This document shows, in pieces, positions 52,575-61,195 of a stretch of 64,000 nt of DNA. Under the pieces are notes generated by a model. It was not told the DNA's origin. It saw only the letters and a list, made by a program, of their open reading frames with translations, and ran no database searches. Every line of letters starts with the position of its first letter. The first letter of the stretch is position 1. The DNA lies in contig JAZTXD010000074.1 of assembly GCA_045636265.1 (NCBI GenBank), positions 42,014 through 106,013 on the forward strand. The letters are read 5' to 3'. The DNA is from Flemingiibacterium sp045636265. Lineage in GTDB: Bacteria; Bacillota; Clostridia; Oscillospirales; CAG-272. Both the position numbers and the translations under genes were made by a program.

Positions 52575-52604
52575 CAAAGCCTCCCGAGAAATCGGGAGGC
52601 TTTG
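52575..52604. terminator. Bidirectional terminator between the unknown gene and the AICAR transformylase
   Basis: CAAAGCCTCCCGA / TCGGGAGGCTTTG stem with a GAAA loop, followed on the plus side by TATTTATATTTT and on the minus side by TGTATAT. Confidence 0.87.
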
Positions 52605-52620
52605 TATTTATATTTTGATA

Positions 52621-53793
52621 TCAGTGGTGGAACAGTCTGATGCCGCACATTGCGAGGGCGATGTTATACTTGTTGCAGGTTTCGATAACGTTGTCGTCGC
52701 GAACCGAGCCACCGGCTTCAACGATATAAGAAACACCGCTTCTGTGGGCGCGCTCGATGTTGTCGCCGAACGGGAAGAACGCATCCGAGCCGAGGGATAC
52801 GCCGCTTACCTTATCGAGCCATGCACGCTTTTCCTCGCGTGTGAGCGGCTCGGGTTTTGCGGTGAAGTAGTTCTGCCATACATCATCGCCGATAACATCG
52901 AGATAGTCATCGGAGATGTACACGTCGATCGTGTTATCTCTGTCGGGACGGCGGATTTCATCCTTAAAGGGAAGTGCGAGTACCTTGGGATGCGAGCGCA
53001 TGAACCATATGTCAGCCTTATTGCCGGCAAGTCTTGTGCAGTGGATACGCGACTGCTGACCGGCGCCGATGCCGATCGCTTGACCGCCGTATGCGTAGCA
53101 AACGGAGTTGGACTGTGTATATTTGAGTGTGATCATTGCGATGAGAAGGTCACGCTTTGCCGCGTCAGGAATGTTTTTGTTATCGGTTACAACATTGTCA
53201 AAAAGGGAATTGTCAAGCTTTATGTTGTTGCGTCCCTGCTCGAAGGTGATACCGAATACTTCTTTGGTTTCGATTTCCGCAGGAATGTAGTTTGTGTCCA
53301 TCTTGATTACGCAGTAGGTACCCTTGCGCTTGGTTTTGAGAATTTCGAGCGCTTTTTCGGAGTAGGACGGAGCGATTATTCCGTCAGATACCTCACGCGC
53401 AAGGAAGGATGCGGTCTGCTCGTCACACTCGTCGGAGAGTGCAACGAAGTCGCCGTAGCTGGACATTCTGTCAGCGCCGCGTGCACGGATATATGCAGTG
53501 CAGATAGGCGAGAGCTCAACACCTTCAACAAAATACATCTTCTCGAGCGTTGCATCAAGCGGAACGGCAACAGCCGCGCCTGCCGGGGAAACATGCTTAA
53601 ACGAAGCCGCTGCCGGAAGACCGGTTGCCTCTTTAAGCTCGCGAACAAGCTGCCAGGAATTAAAAGCGTCAAGCAGATTGATGAAGCCGGGACGTCCGTT
53701 GAGGACTTCAAAGGGAAGTTCGCCGTCTTTCATGAAGACACGTGCGGGCTTCTGGTTTGGGTTACAGCCGTATTTGAGTTCAAGTTCTTTCAT
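52621..53793 (-). CDS. purH: Stand-alone AICAR transformylase (PurH C-terminal domain type)
   Basis: A 390-residue enzyme. It starts LELKYGCNPNQKPA, the opening of the AICAR transformylase domain, and has SFKHVSPAGAAVAVPLD, SYGDFVALSDECD, KYTQSNSVCYAYGGQAIGIG and SDAFFPFGDNIERA. It adds the last formyl group to AICAR in purine synthesis. The IMP cyclohydrolase half of normal PurH (about 520 residues) is absent, so a separate cyclohydrolase must exist elsewhere. AAGGAGAAAACTC precedes the ATG at 53793. Expression is governed by the ZTP riboswitch upstream; ZTP/ZMP is its own substrate pool, a direct feedback logic. Confidence 0.93.
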   Translation of the reverse strand: MKELELKYGCNPNQKPARVFMKDGELPFEVLNGRPGFINLLDAFNSWQLVRELKEATGLPAAASFKHVSPAGAAVAVPLDATLEKMYFVEGVELSPICTAYIRARGADRMSSYGDFVALSDECDEQTASFLAREVSDGIIAPSYSEKALEILKTKRKGTYCVIKMDTNYIPAEIETKEVFGITFEQGRNNIKLDNSLFDNVVTDNKNIPDAAKRDLLIAMITLKYTQSNSVCYAYGGQAIGIGAGQQSRIHCTRLAGNKADIWFMRSHPKVLALPFKDEIRRPDRDNTIDVYISDDYLDVIGDDVWQNYFTAKPEPLTREEKRAWLDKVSGVSLGSDAFFPFGDNIERAHRSGVSYIVEAGGSVRDDNVIETCNKYNIALAMCGIRLFHH

Positions 53794-53828
53794 GAGTTTT
53801 CTCCTTAACCTAAAAGAATTTTGTAACA

Positions 53829-53920
53829 AAAAAATGCCCACTATCCGGGACATTCGCCCAGACGGTCGGCATACAGCGGTCATACTCCCCGTGGTTATTT
53901 CCACTTCCGTCAGTCATATG
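53829..53920 (-). promoter_or_regulatory. ZTP riboswitch (pfl motif)
   Basis: On the minus strand the hallmark GCCGACCGTCTGGGC (53870-53856) is followed by TCCCGG; the first half has GGAAGTGG and ACCACGGGGAGT. These fit the pfl aptamer that binds ZTP and ZMP. Just after it, ATGCC can pair with GGCAT before a T7 run (53835-53829), forming a terminator that aptamer folding would compete with, so the switch is probably ON with ligand. Confidence 0.93.
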
Positions 53921-53928
53921 ACACTATT

Positions 53929-53957
53929 AGTATAACAGATAATGGGGAGCTTGTCAA
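53929..53957 (-). promoter_or_regulatory. Promoter for the ZTP riboswitch-purH unit
   Basis: Minus strand TTGACA (53957-53952), 17-base spacer, TATACT (53934-53929). Confidence 0.85.
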
Positions 53958-54019
53958 GATTATAACTTGAAATCCTTAAAAAAACGCCGTAAAATAACGA
54001 AAAAATCTTGTTTTAGGTA

Positions 54020-54048
54020 TTGAAAAAATCTTGCTAATGTAGTATAAT
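54020..54048 (+). promoter_or_regulatory. Promoter for the hprK-galE-galM run
   Basis: TTGAAA (54020-54025), 17-base spacer, TATAAT (54043-54048). Confidence 0.7.
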
Positions 54049-54117
54049 ATATACTGTATAAGTTTGTACATATTACAATGAAAGGAAAAATAAGGGCAAA
54101 CCTTATGGGATTACCGT

Positions 54118-55059
54118 ATGACAGACACATACAGCGTTGAACTTTCTAAAATAATCAGTGAATTTTCACTTGAAAAATTTTATATGCCGGAGGACGGAGA
54201 TAGTATCCTTGTCCATCTTATGGATGTTAACCGTCCCGGACTTCAACTTGCGGGATTTTTTGATCATTACGAGCCGCAGAGAATTCAAATTATCGGAAAA
54301 GTTGAATATAAATATCTTGAGGCGATGAACACGGAAACTCGCCGCAATTCTATAATGGGATTTCTCGAGAGCAAGCCGGTTGCAGTTGTTATTTCCTCAT
54401 CGCTTGAGGTGTTTCCGGAATTTGTGGAGCTTGGCGAATATTTTGATGTGCCGATACTCCGCACCGCCGACACAACAAGTACGTTCATGGCGGCGCTCAT
54501 CGCGTTTCTTAATGTTCAGCTCGCGCCAAGACTCACCCGTCACGGCGTTCTCGTTGAAGTGTACGGCGAGGGTGTACTTATCCTTGGTGACTCCGGTGTA
54601 GGTAAATCCGAAACGGCTATCGAGCTTGTAAAGCGAGGTCACAGACTCATCGCGGACGATGCGGTTGAAATAAAGCGAGTTTCAGCTAAAACGCTCGTCG
54701 GAAGCGCACCCGAGATAATAAGACACTACGTTGAGCTTCGCGGTATCGGAATCGTGGACGTCCGCCGCATATTCGGTATGGGTGCCGTCAAGCTTACCGA
54801 GAAGATTGACATGATAATAAACCTTGAGCCGTGGGTTCAGGGCAAAATGTATGACAGATTCGGCCTTGAGTCCGAATACACCGAAATACTCGGTATAAAG
54901 ATACCCACAACAACTATTCCCGTAAAGCCCGGACGAAATCTTGCGATCATCCTCGAGATTGCCGCTATGAACAACCGTCAGAAGAAGATGGGATTCAACA
55001 CGGCAGAGGAATTCAACAAGAAGCTCATGGGACAGATGGGCATTGAAATGGATGAATAA
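54118..55059 (+). CDS. hprK: HPr kinase/phosphorylase
   Basis: A 313-residue bifunctional enzyme that phosphorylates HPr on Ser46 and removes that phosphate, the sensor of carbon catabolite control in Firmicutes. The N-terminal domain is followed by Walker A ILGDSGVGKSE (about residues 159-169), IADDAVEIKR, and the signature ELRGIGIVDVRRIFG (about 200-214). The start lacks a close ribosome site: GAAAGG is 36 bases upstream, and a 12-codon ORF (54105-54140) overlaps the start in another frame. The gene leads a run of sugar genes. Confidence 0.95.
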   Translation: MTDTYSVELSKIISEFSLEKFYMPEDGDSILVHLMDVNRPGLQLAGFFDHYEPQRIQIIGKVEYKYLEAMNTETRRNSIMGFLESKPVAVVISSSLEVFPEFVELGEYFDVPILRTADTTSTFMAALIAFLNVQLAPRLTRHGVLVEVYGEGVLILGDSGVGKSETAIELVKRGHRLIADDAVEIKRVSAKTLVGSAPEIIRHYVELRGIGIVDVRRIFGMGAVKLTEKIDMIINLEPWVQGKMYDRFGLESEYTEILGIKIPTTTIPVKPGRNLAIILEIAAMNNRQKKMGFNTAEEFNKKLMGQMGIEMDE

Positions 55060-55088
55060 CAAACACACATACATAAGGAGAAATTATC

Positions 55089-55988
55089 ATGACTTTAGTT
55101 ATTATGGCAGCCGGAATGGGAAGCAGATACGGTGGTCTTAAACAGATCGACCCGATTACCCCCCACGGCGAATTTATTGTTGACTTTTCGATATACGATG
55201 CTGTGAAGGTCGGCTTTGACAAGGTGGTTTTCATAATCAAAGAGGAAAACTATGAAATATTCCGCGAAACTGTAGGCGCACGTATAGAGGGCGCTGTAAA
55301 GGTTGAATATGTGTTCCAGGCACTTGATAAGATTCCCGAGGGATATTCCGTACCCGACGGACGCGTAAAGCCTTGGGGAACCGCACATGCGGCACTTATG
55401 GCGGCAGAGGTTGTAAACGAGCCGTTTGCAATCATCAACTCCGATGATTTTTACGGACGTGATGCATTTGGGCAGCTTTACGACTATATGTCTGCTGCTG
55501 ACAGAAAGAATCACTTTGCGATGGCTGGATATGTGCTTGAGAATACAATAACCGAAAACGGTTATGTTTCGAGAGGCGTGTGCAACGTTGTCGACGGACA
55601 GCTTAAGAATGTTGTAGAGCGTACAAAGATTCAGGAGAATAACGGTGTTATCCAGTATTCTGAAAACGATGAGTGGCACGACCTTGACAGAGATGCGGTC
55701 GTTTCCATGAACTGCTGGGCGTTCACTCCTGCAATATTTGATATGCTGAAAACGGGATTTGCCGAATTTCTCGATAAGCTTCCCGAGGCAAAGGATCCGC
55801 TGAAGGCTGAATATTTCTTACCGTTCTTGGTGCAGAGCAGAATTGACAGCGGTGAGTGCGATGTAAGCGTTCTTAAAACGAGCGCGAAGTGGTACGGTGT
55901 TACATATGCCGAGGATAAGCCCACATTTGTTGAGTTTATAAAGTCGCAGACCAAGGCGGGTGTTTATCCCGACGGTTTGTGGAAATAA
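55089..55988 (+). CDS. Sugar nucleotidyltransferase
   Basis: A 299-residue NTP-transferase-fold protein. The nucleotide loop is VIMAAGMGSRYGGLKQ (residues 4-19) and metal/sugar-binding motifs are AIINSDDFYG (about 115-124) and KPWGTAHAALMA. Such enzymes join a sugar 1-phosphate to UTP or another NTP. Directly ahead of galE it could supply UDP-galactose or UDP-GlcNAc for the epimerase. ATAAGGAGAAATTATC precedes the ATG. Shares the run with hprK and galE; the exact sugar cannot be told. Confidence 0.87.
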   Translation: MTLVIMAAGMGSRYGGLKQIDPITPHGEFIVDFSIYDAVKVGFDKVVFIIKEENYEIFRETVGARIEGAVKVEYVFQALDKIPEGYSVPDGRVKPWGTAHAALMAAEVVNEPFAIINSDDFYGRDAFGQLYDYMSAADRKNHFAMAGYVLENTITENGYVSRGVCNVVDGQLKNVVERTKIQENNGVIQYSENDEWHDLDRDAVVSMNCWAFTPAIFDMLKTGFAEFLDKLPEAKDPLKAEYFLPFLVQSRIDSGECDVSVLKTSAKWYGVTYAEDKPTFVEFIKSQTKAGVYPDGLWK

Positions 55989-56009
55989 TAGTTTGCAGGG
56001 AGAAAGATT

Positions 56010-57023
56010 ATGTCTATTTTGGTAACCGGAGGAGCAGGTTTTATTGGCTCCCATACTGTAGTTGAACTTCTTAACATCGGCAAGGAGGTTGTTATTGCCG
56101 ACAACTTCTGCAATTCCAAGCCTGTTGTGCTTGAGCGCATCAGAAAGATCACCGGCAAGGACTTCAAGTCCTACAACGTTGACCTTTGCGACAAGAGCGC
56201 GCTTGAGGTGGTTTTCGCATCAGAAAAGATCGATTCCGCTATCCATTTCGCAGGACTCAAGGCGGTTGGTGAATCCTGCCAGATCCCGCTGCGCTATTAT
56301 CAGAACAATCTTATAAGCACACTTAACCTTTGTGAGCTTATGGCGAAGTACAACTGCAAAAATCTTGTATTTTCCTCTTCGGCAACCGTATACGGCAAGC
56401 CTGAAAGCGTGCCGATACGCGAGGATTTTCCGAACAGCACAACAAATCCTTACGGCGAAACAAAGCTCATGATCGAGCATATTCTGAAGGACCTTTATAA
56501 GGCGGACGCAGAGTGGAACACCGCAATTCTCCGATACTTCAATCCCATCGGTGCGCATGCATCGGGACTTATCGGCGAAGACCCTGCCGGAATTCCCAAC
56601 AACCTTATGCCGTACATAACTCAGGTTGCTATCGGCAAGCGCGAGTATCTTTCTGTATTCGGCGATGACTACGATACTCACGACGGTACGGGTGTGCGCG
56701 ATTACATTCACGTTGTTGACCTTGCAAAGGCGCATCTTGCGGCCCTTGAGTGGCTCACGAAGAAGCCCGGACTTGATGTATTCAATGTCGGTACCGGTCA
56801 CGGATATTCTGTGCTTGATATCGTGAAGGCTTACGAAAAGGCAACCGGAAAGCCGGTTCCGTATAAAATAGCTCCCAGACGTCCCGGTGATATTGACGAG
56901 TGCTACGCAGATCCCGCAAAGGCGCGCGATGTACTTGGCTGGAGCGCAGAGTTCGGTATTGACGACATGTGCCGTGACAGCTCAAATTGGCAGACACAGA
57001 ACCCCAACGGTTACGGTGAATAA
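56010..57023 (+). CDS. galE: UDP-glucose 4-epimerase
   Basis: A 337-residue SDR-type epimerase that interconverts UDP-galactose and UDP-glucose (and perhaps the N-acetyl forms). NAD site TGGAGFIGSHT (residues 5-15), catalytic Ser in FSSSATVYG, Tyr148 with Lys in YGETK, and the substrate region YFNPIGAHASG. GCAGGGAGAAAGATT precedes the ATG. Twenty-one bases after the nucleotidyltransferase and 21 before galM, so a Leloir-type operon. Length matches the family. Confidence 0.95.
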   Translation: MSILVTGGAGFIGSHTVVELLNIGKEVVIADNFCNSKPVVLERIRKITGKDFKSYNVDLCDKSALEVVFASEKIDSAIHFAGLKAVGESCQIPLRYYQNNLISTLNLCELMAKYNCKNLVFSSSATVYGKPESVPIREDFPNSTTNPYGETKLMIEHILKDLYKADAEWNTAILRYFNPIGAHASGLIGEDPAGIPNNLMPYITQVAIGKREYLSVFGDDYDTHDGTGVRDYIHVVDLAKAHLAALEWLTKKPGLDVFNVGTGHGYSVLDIVKAYEKATGKPVPYKIAPRRPGDIDECYADPAKARDVLGWSAEFGIDDMCRDSSNWQTQNPNGYGE

Positions 57024-57044
57024 TCCCGTGAAAGGAATAGGCAA

Positions 57045-58103
57045 ATGATAGTTAAAGAATTATTCGGAAAAAAGCCTTGCGGATGCGAGGTGTACGCATA
57101 TACGCTCACAAATAAGAACGGAGCGTCCGCGCAGATACTCACAATGGGCGGTATTTTGAGAAAGCTCGTTATGCCCGACAGAGAGGGAAATATGGCAGAT
57201 GTTATCTGCGGTTTTGACAGTGTTGAGGGTTATCTCACCGGCGGCGGTTATCACGGCGCGCTCATCGGTCGCTACGGCAACCGCATTGCAAACGGCAGAT
57301 TTACACTTAACGGCATAACATATCAGCTTGCGCTCAACGAGGGCGGCAAGTGTCATCTCCACGGCGGAAACGAAGGCTTCAACGTGAAGATGTGGGATGC
57401 CGTTCCGTTTGAAAAAGTGGGAGAGCGCGGCGTTATTCTCACGCTCACCAGCACAGAGGACGACGAAAATTATCCCGGAACGATAAAGGTTAAGGTGACA
57501 TATACGCTCACCGATAACAATGAGCTGAAGATTCGCTACGAGGCGACCTGCGACAAGGATACCGTTGTAAACCTCACAAATCACAGCTACTTCAACATGG
57601 CGGGATTTGACTCGGGACTTGTGCTTGACCAGTATCTCTGGATAAACTCCGATGAGATCACCGAGGTTGGTGCGGGACTTATCCCGACCGGTGCGGCATA
57701 CAAGGTTGCCGGCACTCCGTTTGACTTTAACGAAGCGAAGCCTATCGGAGAGGGAATCGATTCGGACGATGAGCAGATAAAGCTCGGTCTTGGTTTCGAC
57801 CACAACTTCATCCTGAAGGATTTTGACGGCACTGTTAAGAAGCAGATCGAAATGTACGATGAAAAATCCGGACGTGTTATGTCCATTCTTACCGACCAGC
57901 CGGGCGTACAGTTCTATTCGGGCAATGTTATGAGTGATCCCGTTGACATGAAAAACGGTATGAAGCAGGTTCCCAGAAGCGGCGTCTGCCTTGAAACACA
58001 GCATGCACCCGACAGCCCCAATCACGTGGGTTTCCCGTCAACCAAGCTTCGTGTGGGCGAGAAGTATGACACCACCACAATTCTTGCGTTTACCGTTCGC
58101 TGA
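57045..58103 (+). CDS. galM: Aldose 1-epimerase (mutarotase)
   Basis: A 352-residue galactose mutarotase-fold enzyme that interconverts alpha and beta aldoses. Conserved parts are GRYGNRIANGRF, the His in HLHGGNEGFN, NLTNHSYFNM (catalytic His), GFDHNFIL and the catalytic Glu in GVCLETQHAPDSPNH. GAAAGGAATAGGCAA precedes the ATG. With galE it handles entry of galactose into central metabolism; no galactokinase or uridylyltransferase is in the window. Confidence 0.95.
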   Translation: MIVKELFGKKPCGCEVYAYTLTNKNGASAQILTMGGILRKLVMPDREGNMADVICGFDSVEGYLTGGGYHGALIGRYGNRIANGRFTLNGITYQLALNEGGKCHLHGGNEGFNVKMWDAVPFEKVGERGVILTLTSTEDDENYPGTIKVKVTYTLTDNNELKIRYEATCDKDTVVNLTNHSYFNMAGFDSGLVLDQYLWINSDEITEVGAGLIPTGAAYKVAGTPFDFNEAKPIGEGIDSDDEQIKLGLGFDHNFILKDFDGTVKKQIEMYDEKSGRVMSILTDQPGVQFYSGNVMSDPVDMKNGMKQVPRSGVCLETQHAPDSPNHVGFPSTKLRVGEKYDTTTILAFTVR

Positions 58104-58117
58104 TACGGTTTGATTAG

Positions 58118-59014
58118 ATGACTGAATTTCTTCATCATGCACTGCATGCGCTGATTCACACGCTCGAGCATACATGGTATATGCTCTTTATGCTGTTTTT
58201 GGTGTATCTTCTCATCGAGTTTATAGAGCATAAGGCAATGGATAAGCTTCGAGCGCTTCTTTCAAACAAAAGCCTCGGACTTGTCGGCGCATCGGCGCTC
58301 GGGCTTTTGCCGCAGTGCGGATTTTCCGTTGCCGCGGCCAACCTCTTTTCGGAGCGGCTTATAAGTATCGGCGCGGTTGCGGCGGTGTTTATTGCCACAT
58401 CCGACGAGGCGTTGCCTATTCTCGCCGCGAGTCCCGATGCGGTGAAGTGGCTGCTCCCAACGATGCTTATCAAGTTTGTGTGGGCGATAGCGATAGGATT
58501 TATTGCAAATCTTATATTCAAATTAATCGGTGTTGATAAGCACACCGCCTCCGTACACGCTCATCACCACGATGAGCATGTTCACGAGGGCGGGGAGCAT
58601 CACCACTGTGAGCACTGTGATTCGAAACAGGGGATTTTTTCTGCGGCTCTGCGCCGTACTGTATCTATATACCTGTTTGTGTTTATAACGAGCTATGTGC
58701 TTCACCTTGTAATAGATTTTATCGGCTCGGACAATCTCGGAGTGCTTTTGATGAACAACAGCATTCTCCAGCCGATTCTTGCCGCTTTGGTGGGACTTAT
58801 ACCAAACTGCGCGGCAAGCGTTATCACAACCGAGCTGTTTGTTGCCGGAGCGATAGGATATGGCTCGCTTGTTGCCGCACTTTGCAGCGGTGCGGGCGTT
58901 GGTATGCTTGTGCTGTTTCGCGTTAACCGTGACCATAGGCAGAATTTTACATTGCTCGGACTTTTGTATGTGTCCTCGGCGGTGCTTGGAATTATACTGG
59001 AACTCATTATTTGA
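58118..59014 (+). CDS. ArsP_2-type transporter with a His-rich loop
   Basis: A 298-residue membrane protein with about eight helices in two related halves, each with a LLPQCGFS / LIPNCAAS motif holding a conserved Cys. This is the pattern of the arsenic/manganese efflux-like ArsP_2 family. A loop at residues about 145-168 between the halves holds nine histidines, two cysteines and several acids, suited to binding a metal ion such as Zn, Mn or Ni. The ribosome site is weak. Cargo not proven. Confidence 0.82.
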   Translation: MTEFLHHALHALIHTLEHTWYMLFMLFLVYLLIEFIEHKAMDKLRALLSNKSLGLVGASALGLLPQCGFSVAAANLFSERLISIGAVAAVFIATSDEALPILAASPDAVKWLLPTMLIKFVWAIAIGFIANLIFKLIGVDKHTASVHAHHHDEHVHEGGEHHHCEHCDSKQGIFSAALRRTVSIYLFVFITSYVLHLVIDFIGSDNLGVLLMNNSILQPILAALVGLIPNCAASVITTELFVAGAIGYGSLVAALCSGAGVGMLVLFRVNRDHRQNFTLLGLLYVSSAVLGIILELII

Positions 59015-59038
59015 CAAATAAATTTTAAGGATTAACGA

Positions 59039-60103
59039 ATGTTTGAAAAGCTTAAGATAACCGAACAAAACTACGAAAAAATGGCAGAGGATCTGGCATT
59101 GCCGGAAATAATCTGCGACAACGAAAAATATACAAAGCTTATGCGCGAGCACAAGCGTCTGACTCCTATTGTCGAAAAGTACCGCGAATATGTGGCGTGT
59201 GAAACCCAGCTTCGCGAAACCGAGGGGATGCTTGCGGACAAGCTTGATCCCGACATGGAGGAGCTTGCAAGAGAAGAGCTTGCAGAGCTTAAAGAAACAC
59301 TTCCAAAGCTCGAACAGGAGCTTCAGATACTTCTTTTGCCGCACGATCCGAACGATGAAAAGAACGTAATTATCGAAATCCGCGGCGGTGCGGGCGGTGA
59401 GGAAGCGGCGCTGTTTGCATATGTGCTTTACCGTATGTATACGATGTACGCCGCGTCTGTTGGCTGGAAATGTGAGATTTTAAGCGAAAACGAAACCGAG
59501 CTTGGCGGATTCAAGGAAGTCAGCTTCATGGTTGAGGGCGAGGGGGCATATTCGCGACTTAAGTTTGAGTCTGGTGTGCACCGCGTACAGCGTGTGCCCG
59601 TTACCGAGTCGCAGGGAAGAATACAGACGTCCACTGCGACAGTCGCTGTGCTTCCCGAGGCAGAGGATGTTGAAATTGAGATAAACCAGTCCGATCTTGA
59701 GATTGAAACAATAAAGTCGAGCGGTGCCGGCGGTCAGCATGTCAACAAGACCGAGTCGGCTATACGTCTTCTTCACAAGCCTACGGGTATTGTTATCGAG
59801 TGTCAGGACGAGCGCTCGCAGTTTAAGAACCGCGACAAGGCGATGAAGCTTCTGCGAACCAAGCTTTACGACATGAAGCAGGCGGAGCAGGATGCGAAGA
59901 TTGCATCCGAGCGTAAGAGTCAGGTCGGCACGGGTGATAGAAGTGAGCGTATACGCACGTACAACTATCCGCAAAGTCGCGTAACCGACCACAGAATCGG
60001 TTTAACGCTTCATTCGCTTGAGGATTTTCTTAACGGAAATATTGACGAAATGCTTACCGCTCTCGCAACGGCGGATACCGCGGCGAAGCTTGCAAACAGT
60101 TAA
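59039..60103 (+). CDS. prfA: Peptide chain release factor 1
   Basis: A 354-residue class I release factor for UAA and UAG. The stop-reading tripeptide is PVT (about residues 187-189, in RVPVTESQGR) and the peptidyl-hydrolysis motif is GAGGQHVNKTE, with the GGQ at about 231-233. Length is normal. TTAAGGATTAACGA precedes the ATG. Twelve bases ahead of the Sua5 gene, a common pair in Firmicutes. Confidence 0.96.
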   Translation: MFEKLKITEQNYEKMAEDLALPEIICDNEKYTKLMREHKRLTPIVEKYREYVACETQLRETEGMLADKLDPDMEELAREELAELKETLPKLEQELQILLLPHDPNDEKNVIIEIRGGAGGEEAALFAYVLYRMYTMYAASVGWKCEILSENETELGGFKEVSFMVEGEGAYSRLKFESGVHRVQRVPVTESQGRIQTSTATVAVLPEAEDVEIEINQSDLEIETIKSSGAGGQHVNKTESAIRLLHKPTGIVIECQDERSQFKNRDKAMKLLRTKLYDMKQAEQDAKIASERKSQVGTGDRSERIRTYNYPQSRVTDHRIGLTLHSLEDFLNGNIDEMLTALATADTAAKLANS

Positions 60104-60115
60104 CGGAGAACATAG

Positions 60116-61153
60116 ATGAACACGAAAATTGAGTATCTTTGCGCCGATTTTGAGGCTAACAACAGAATATTTGCCGATGGCGGTGAGATACTTCGCGCGG
60201 GAGGACTTGTTGCTTTCCCAACGGAAACCGTTTACGGCCTTGGAGCTAATGCGCTCTCGCCGGATGCTGCGGCGAAAATATATGCGGCGAAGGGAAGACC
60301 TTCCGATAATCCGCTGATCGTGCATCTTTCGGATGTTGCCGATGCCGAAAAATACTGCTATACAAACGAGCTTTACTATAAGCTTGCAGATCTTTTCATG
60401 CCGGGTCCGATTACTGTGGTTATGAAGAAGCGCGAGTGCATCCCCGACACAGTAACAGGCGGACTTGATACCGTTGCGGTGCGTGTGCCCTCAAACGAGT
60501 GGGCGCGTGAGCTTATAAAGGCGGCAGGTGTACCCGTGGCGGCACCGAGCGCGAATATATCGGGCAGACCGAGTCCCACATGTCCTGAGCATGTTATTGA
60601 GGACATGAACACCAGAGCCGACATGATAATTTGCGGCGGCTCATGTGATATAGGTGTGGAATCCACGATAGTCAAGATAGATGACGGTGAGCTGACGCTT
60701 CTGCGTCCCGGCGGCATTACGCTTGAAATGCTCTCGCTTGTCGGCGAAGTTAAGCTTGACAAAGCGATCACGGGCAAGCTTTCCGAGGGTGAGCGTCCGT
60801 TGGCTCCCGGAATGAAGTACCGCCACTATGCCCCGAGTACGAAGGTCATACTGCTTGACGGCGACATTCACGCGATACATAAATATGTGTCCGAAACAGC
60901 GAAAGTGCAAAAGGTTGGAGTTCTCCTGTTTGACGACGAGCTTCCTATGTTCGCCGGTACGGGCGCAACGTTGCTTTCGCTTGGTGAGCACACTCCGGAA
61001 GCTGAGGCAAAGAGTCTTTTCGCAAGACTCAGGGATGTTGATAAATACGGATGCGAGGTTTTCTTTGCAAAGCTTCCCGATAAAAGTGGAATAGGTCTTG
61101 CGCTTTACAACCGTATGATAAAAGCGGCAGGACACGAAACAGTAAAACTTTAA
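60116..61153 (+). CDS. tsaC: L-threonylcarbamoyladenylate synthase (Sua5 type)
   Basis: A 345-residue protein that makes TC-AMP from Thr, bicarbonate and ATP for the tRNA t6A modification. The YrdC domain has VAFPTETVYGLGANA (about residues 30-44), KGRPSDNPLIVHL, VAAPSANISGRPSPT and GVESTIVKIDD. The Sua5-specific C-terminal domain follows (LAPGMKYRHYAPSTKVIL). AACGGAGAACATAG precedes the ATG. Cotranscribed with prfA. Confidence 0.95.
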   Translation: MNTKIEYLCADFEANNRIFADGGEILRAGGLVAFPTETVYGLGANALSPDAAAKIYAAKGRPSDNPLIVHLSDVADAEKYCYTNELYYKLADLFMPGPITVVMKKRECIPDTVTGGLDTVAVRVPSNEWARELIKAAGVPVAAPSANISGRPSPTCPEHVIEDMNTRADMIICGGSCDIGVESTIVKIDDGELTLLRPGGITLEMLSLVGEVKLDKAITGKLSEGERPLAPGMKYRHYAPSTKVILLDGDIHAIHKYVSETAKVQKVGVLLFDDELPMFAGTGATLLSLGEHTPEAEAKSLFARLRDVDKYGCEVFFAKLPDKSGIGLALYNRMIKAAGHETVKL

Positions 61154-61195
61154 TTAGGCGCGCAGAATATAAAATCCAACGAAACGGAGATAAAA

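Noticed and set aside
52552..53808. A 418-codon plus-strand open frame opposite the AICAR transformylase
   Set aside because: It mirrors the minus-strand purH frame and runs through the terminator at 52575; no ribosome site, and the minus protein matches a known family end to end.
57060..58025. A 321-codon minus-strand frame opposite galM
   Set aside because: No ribosome site or promoter, and galM is unambiguous.
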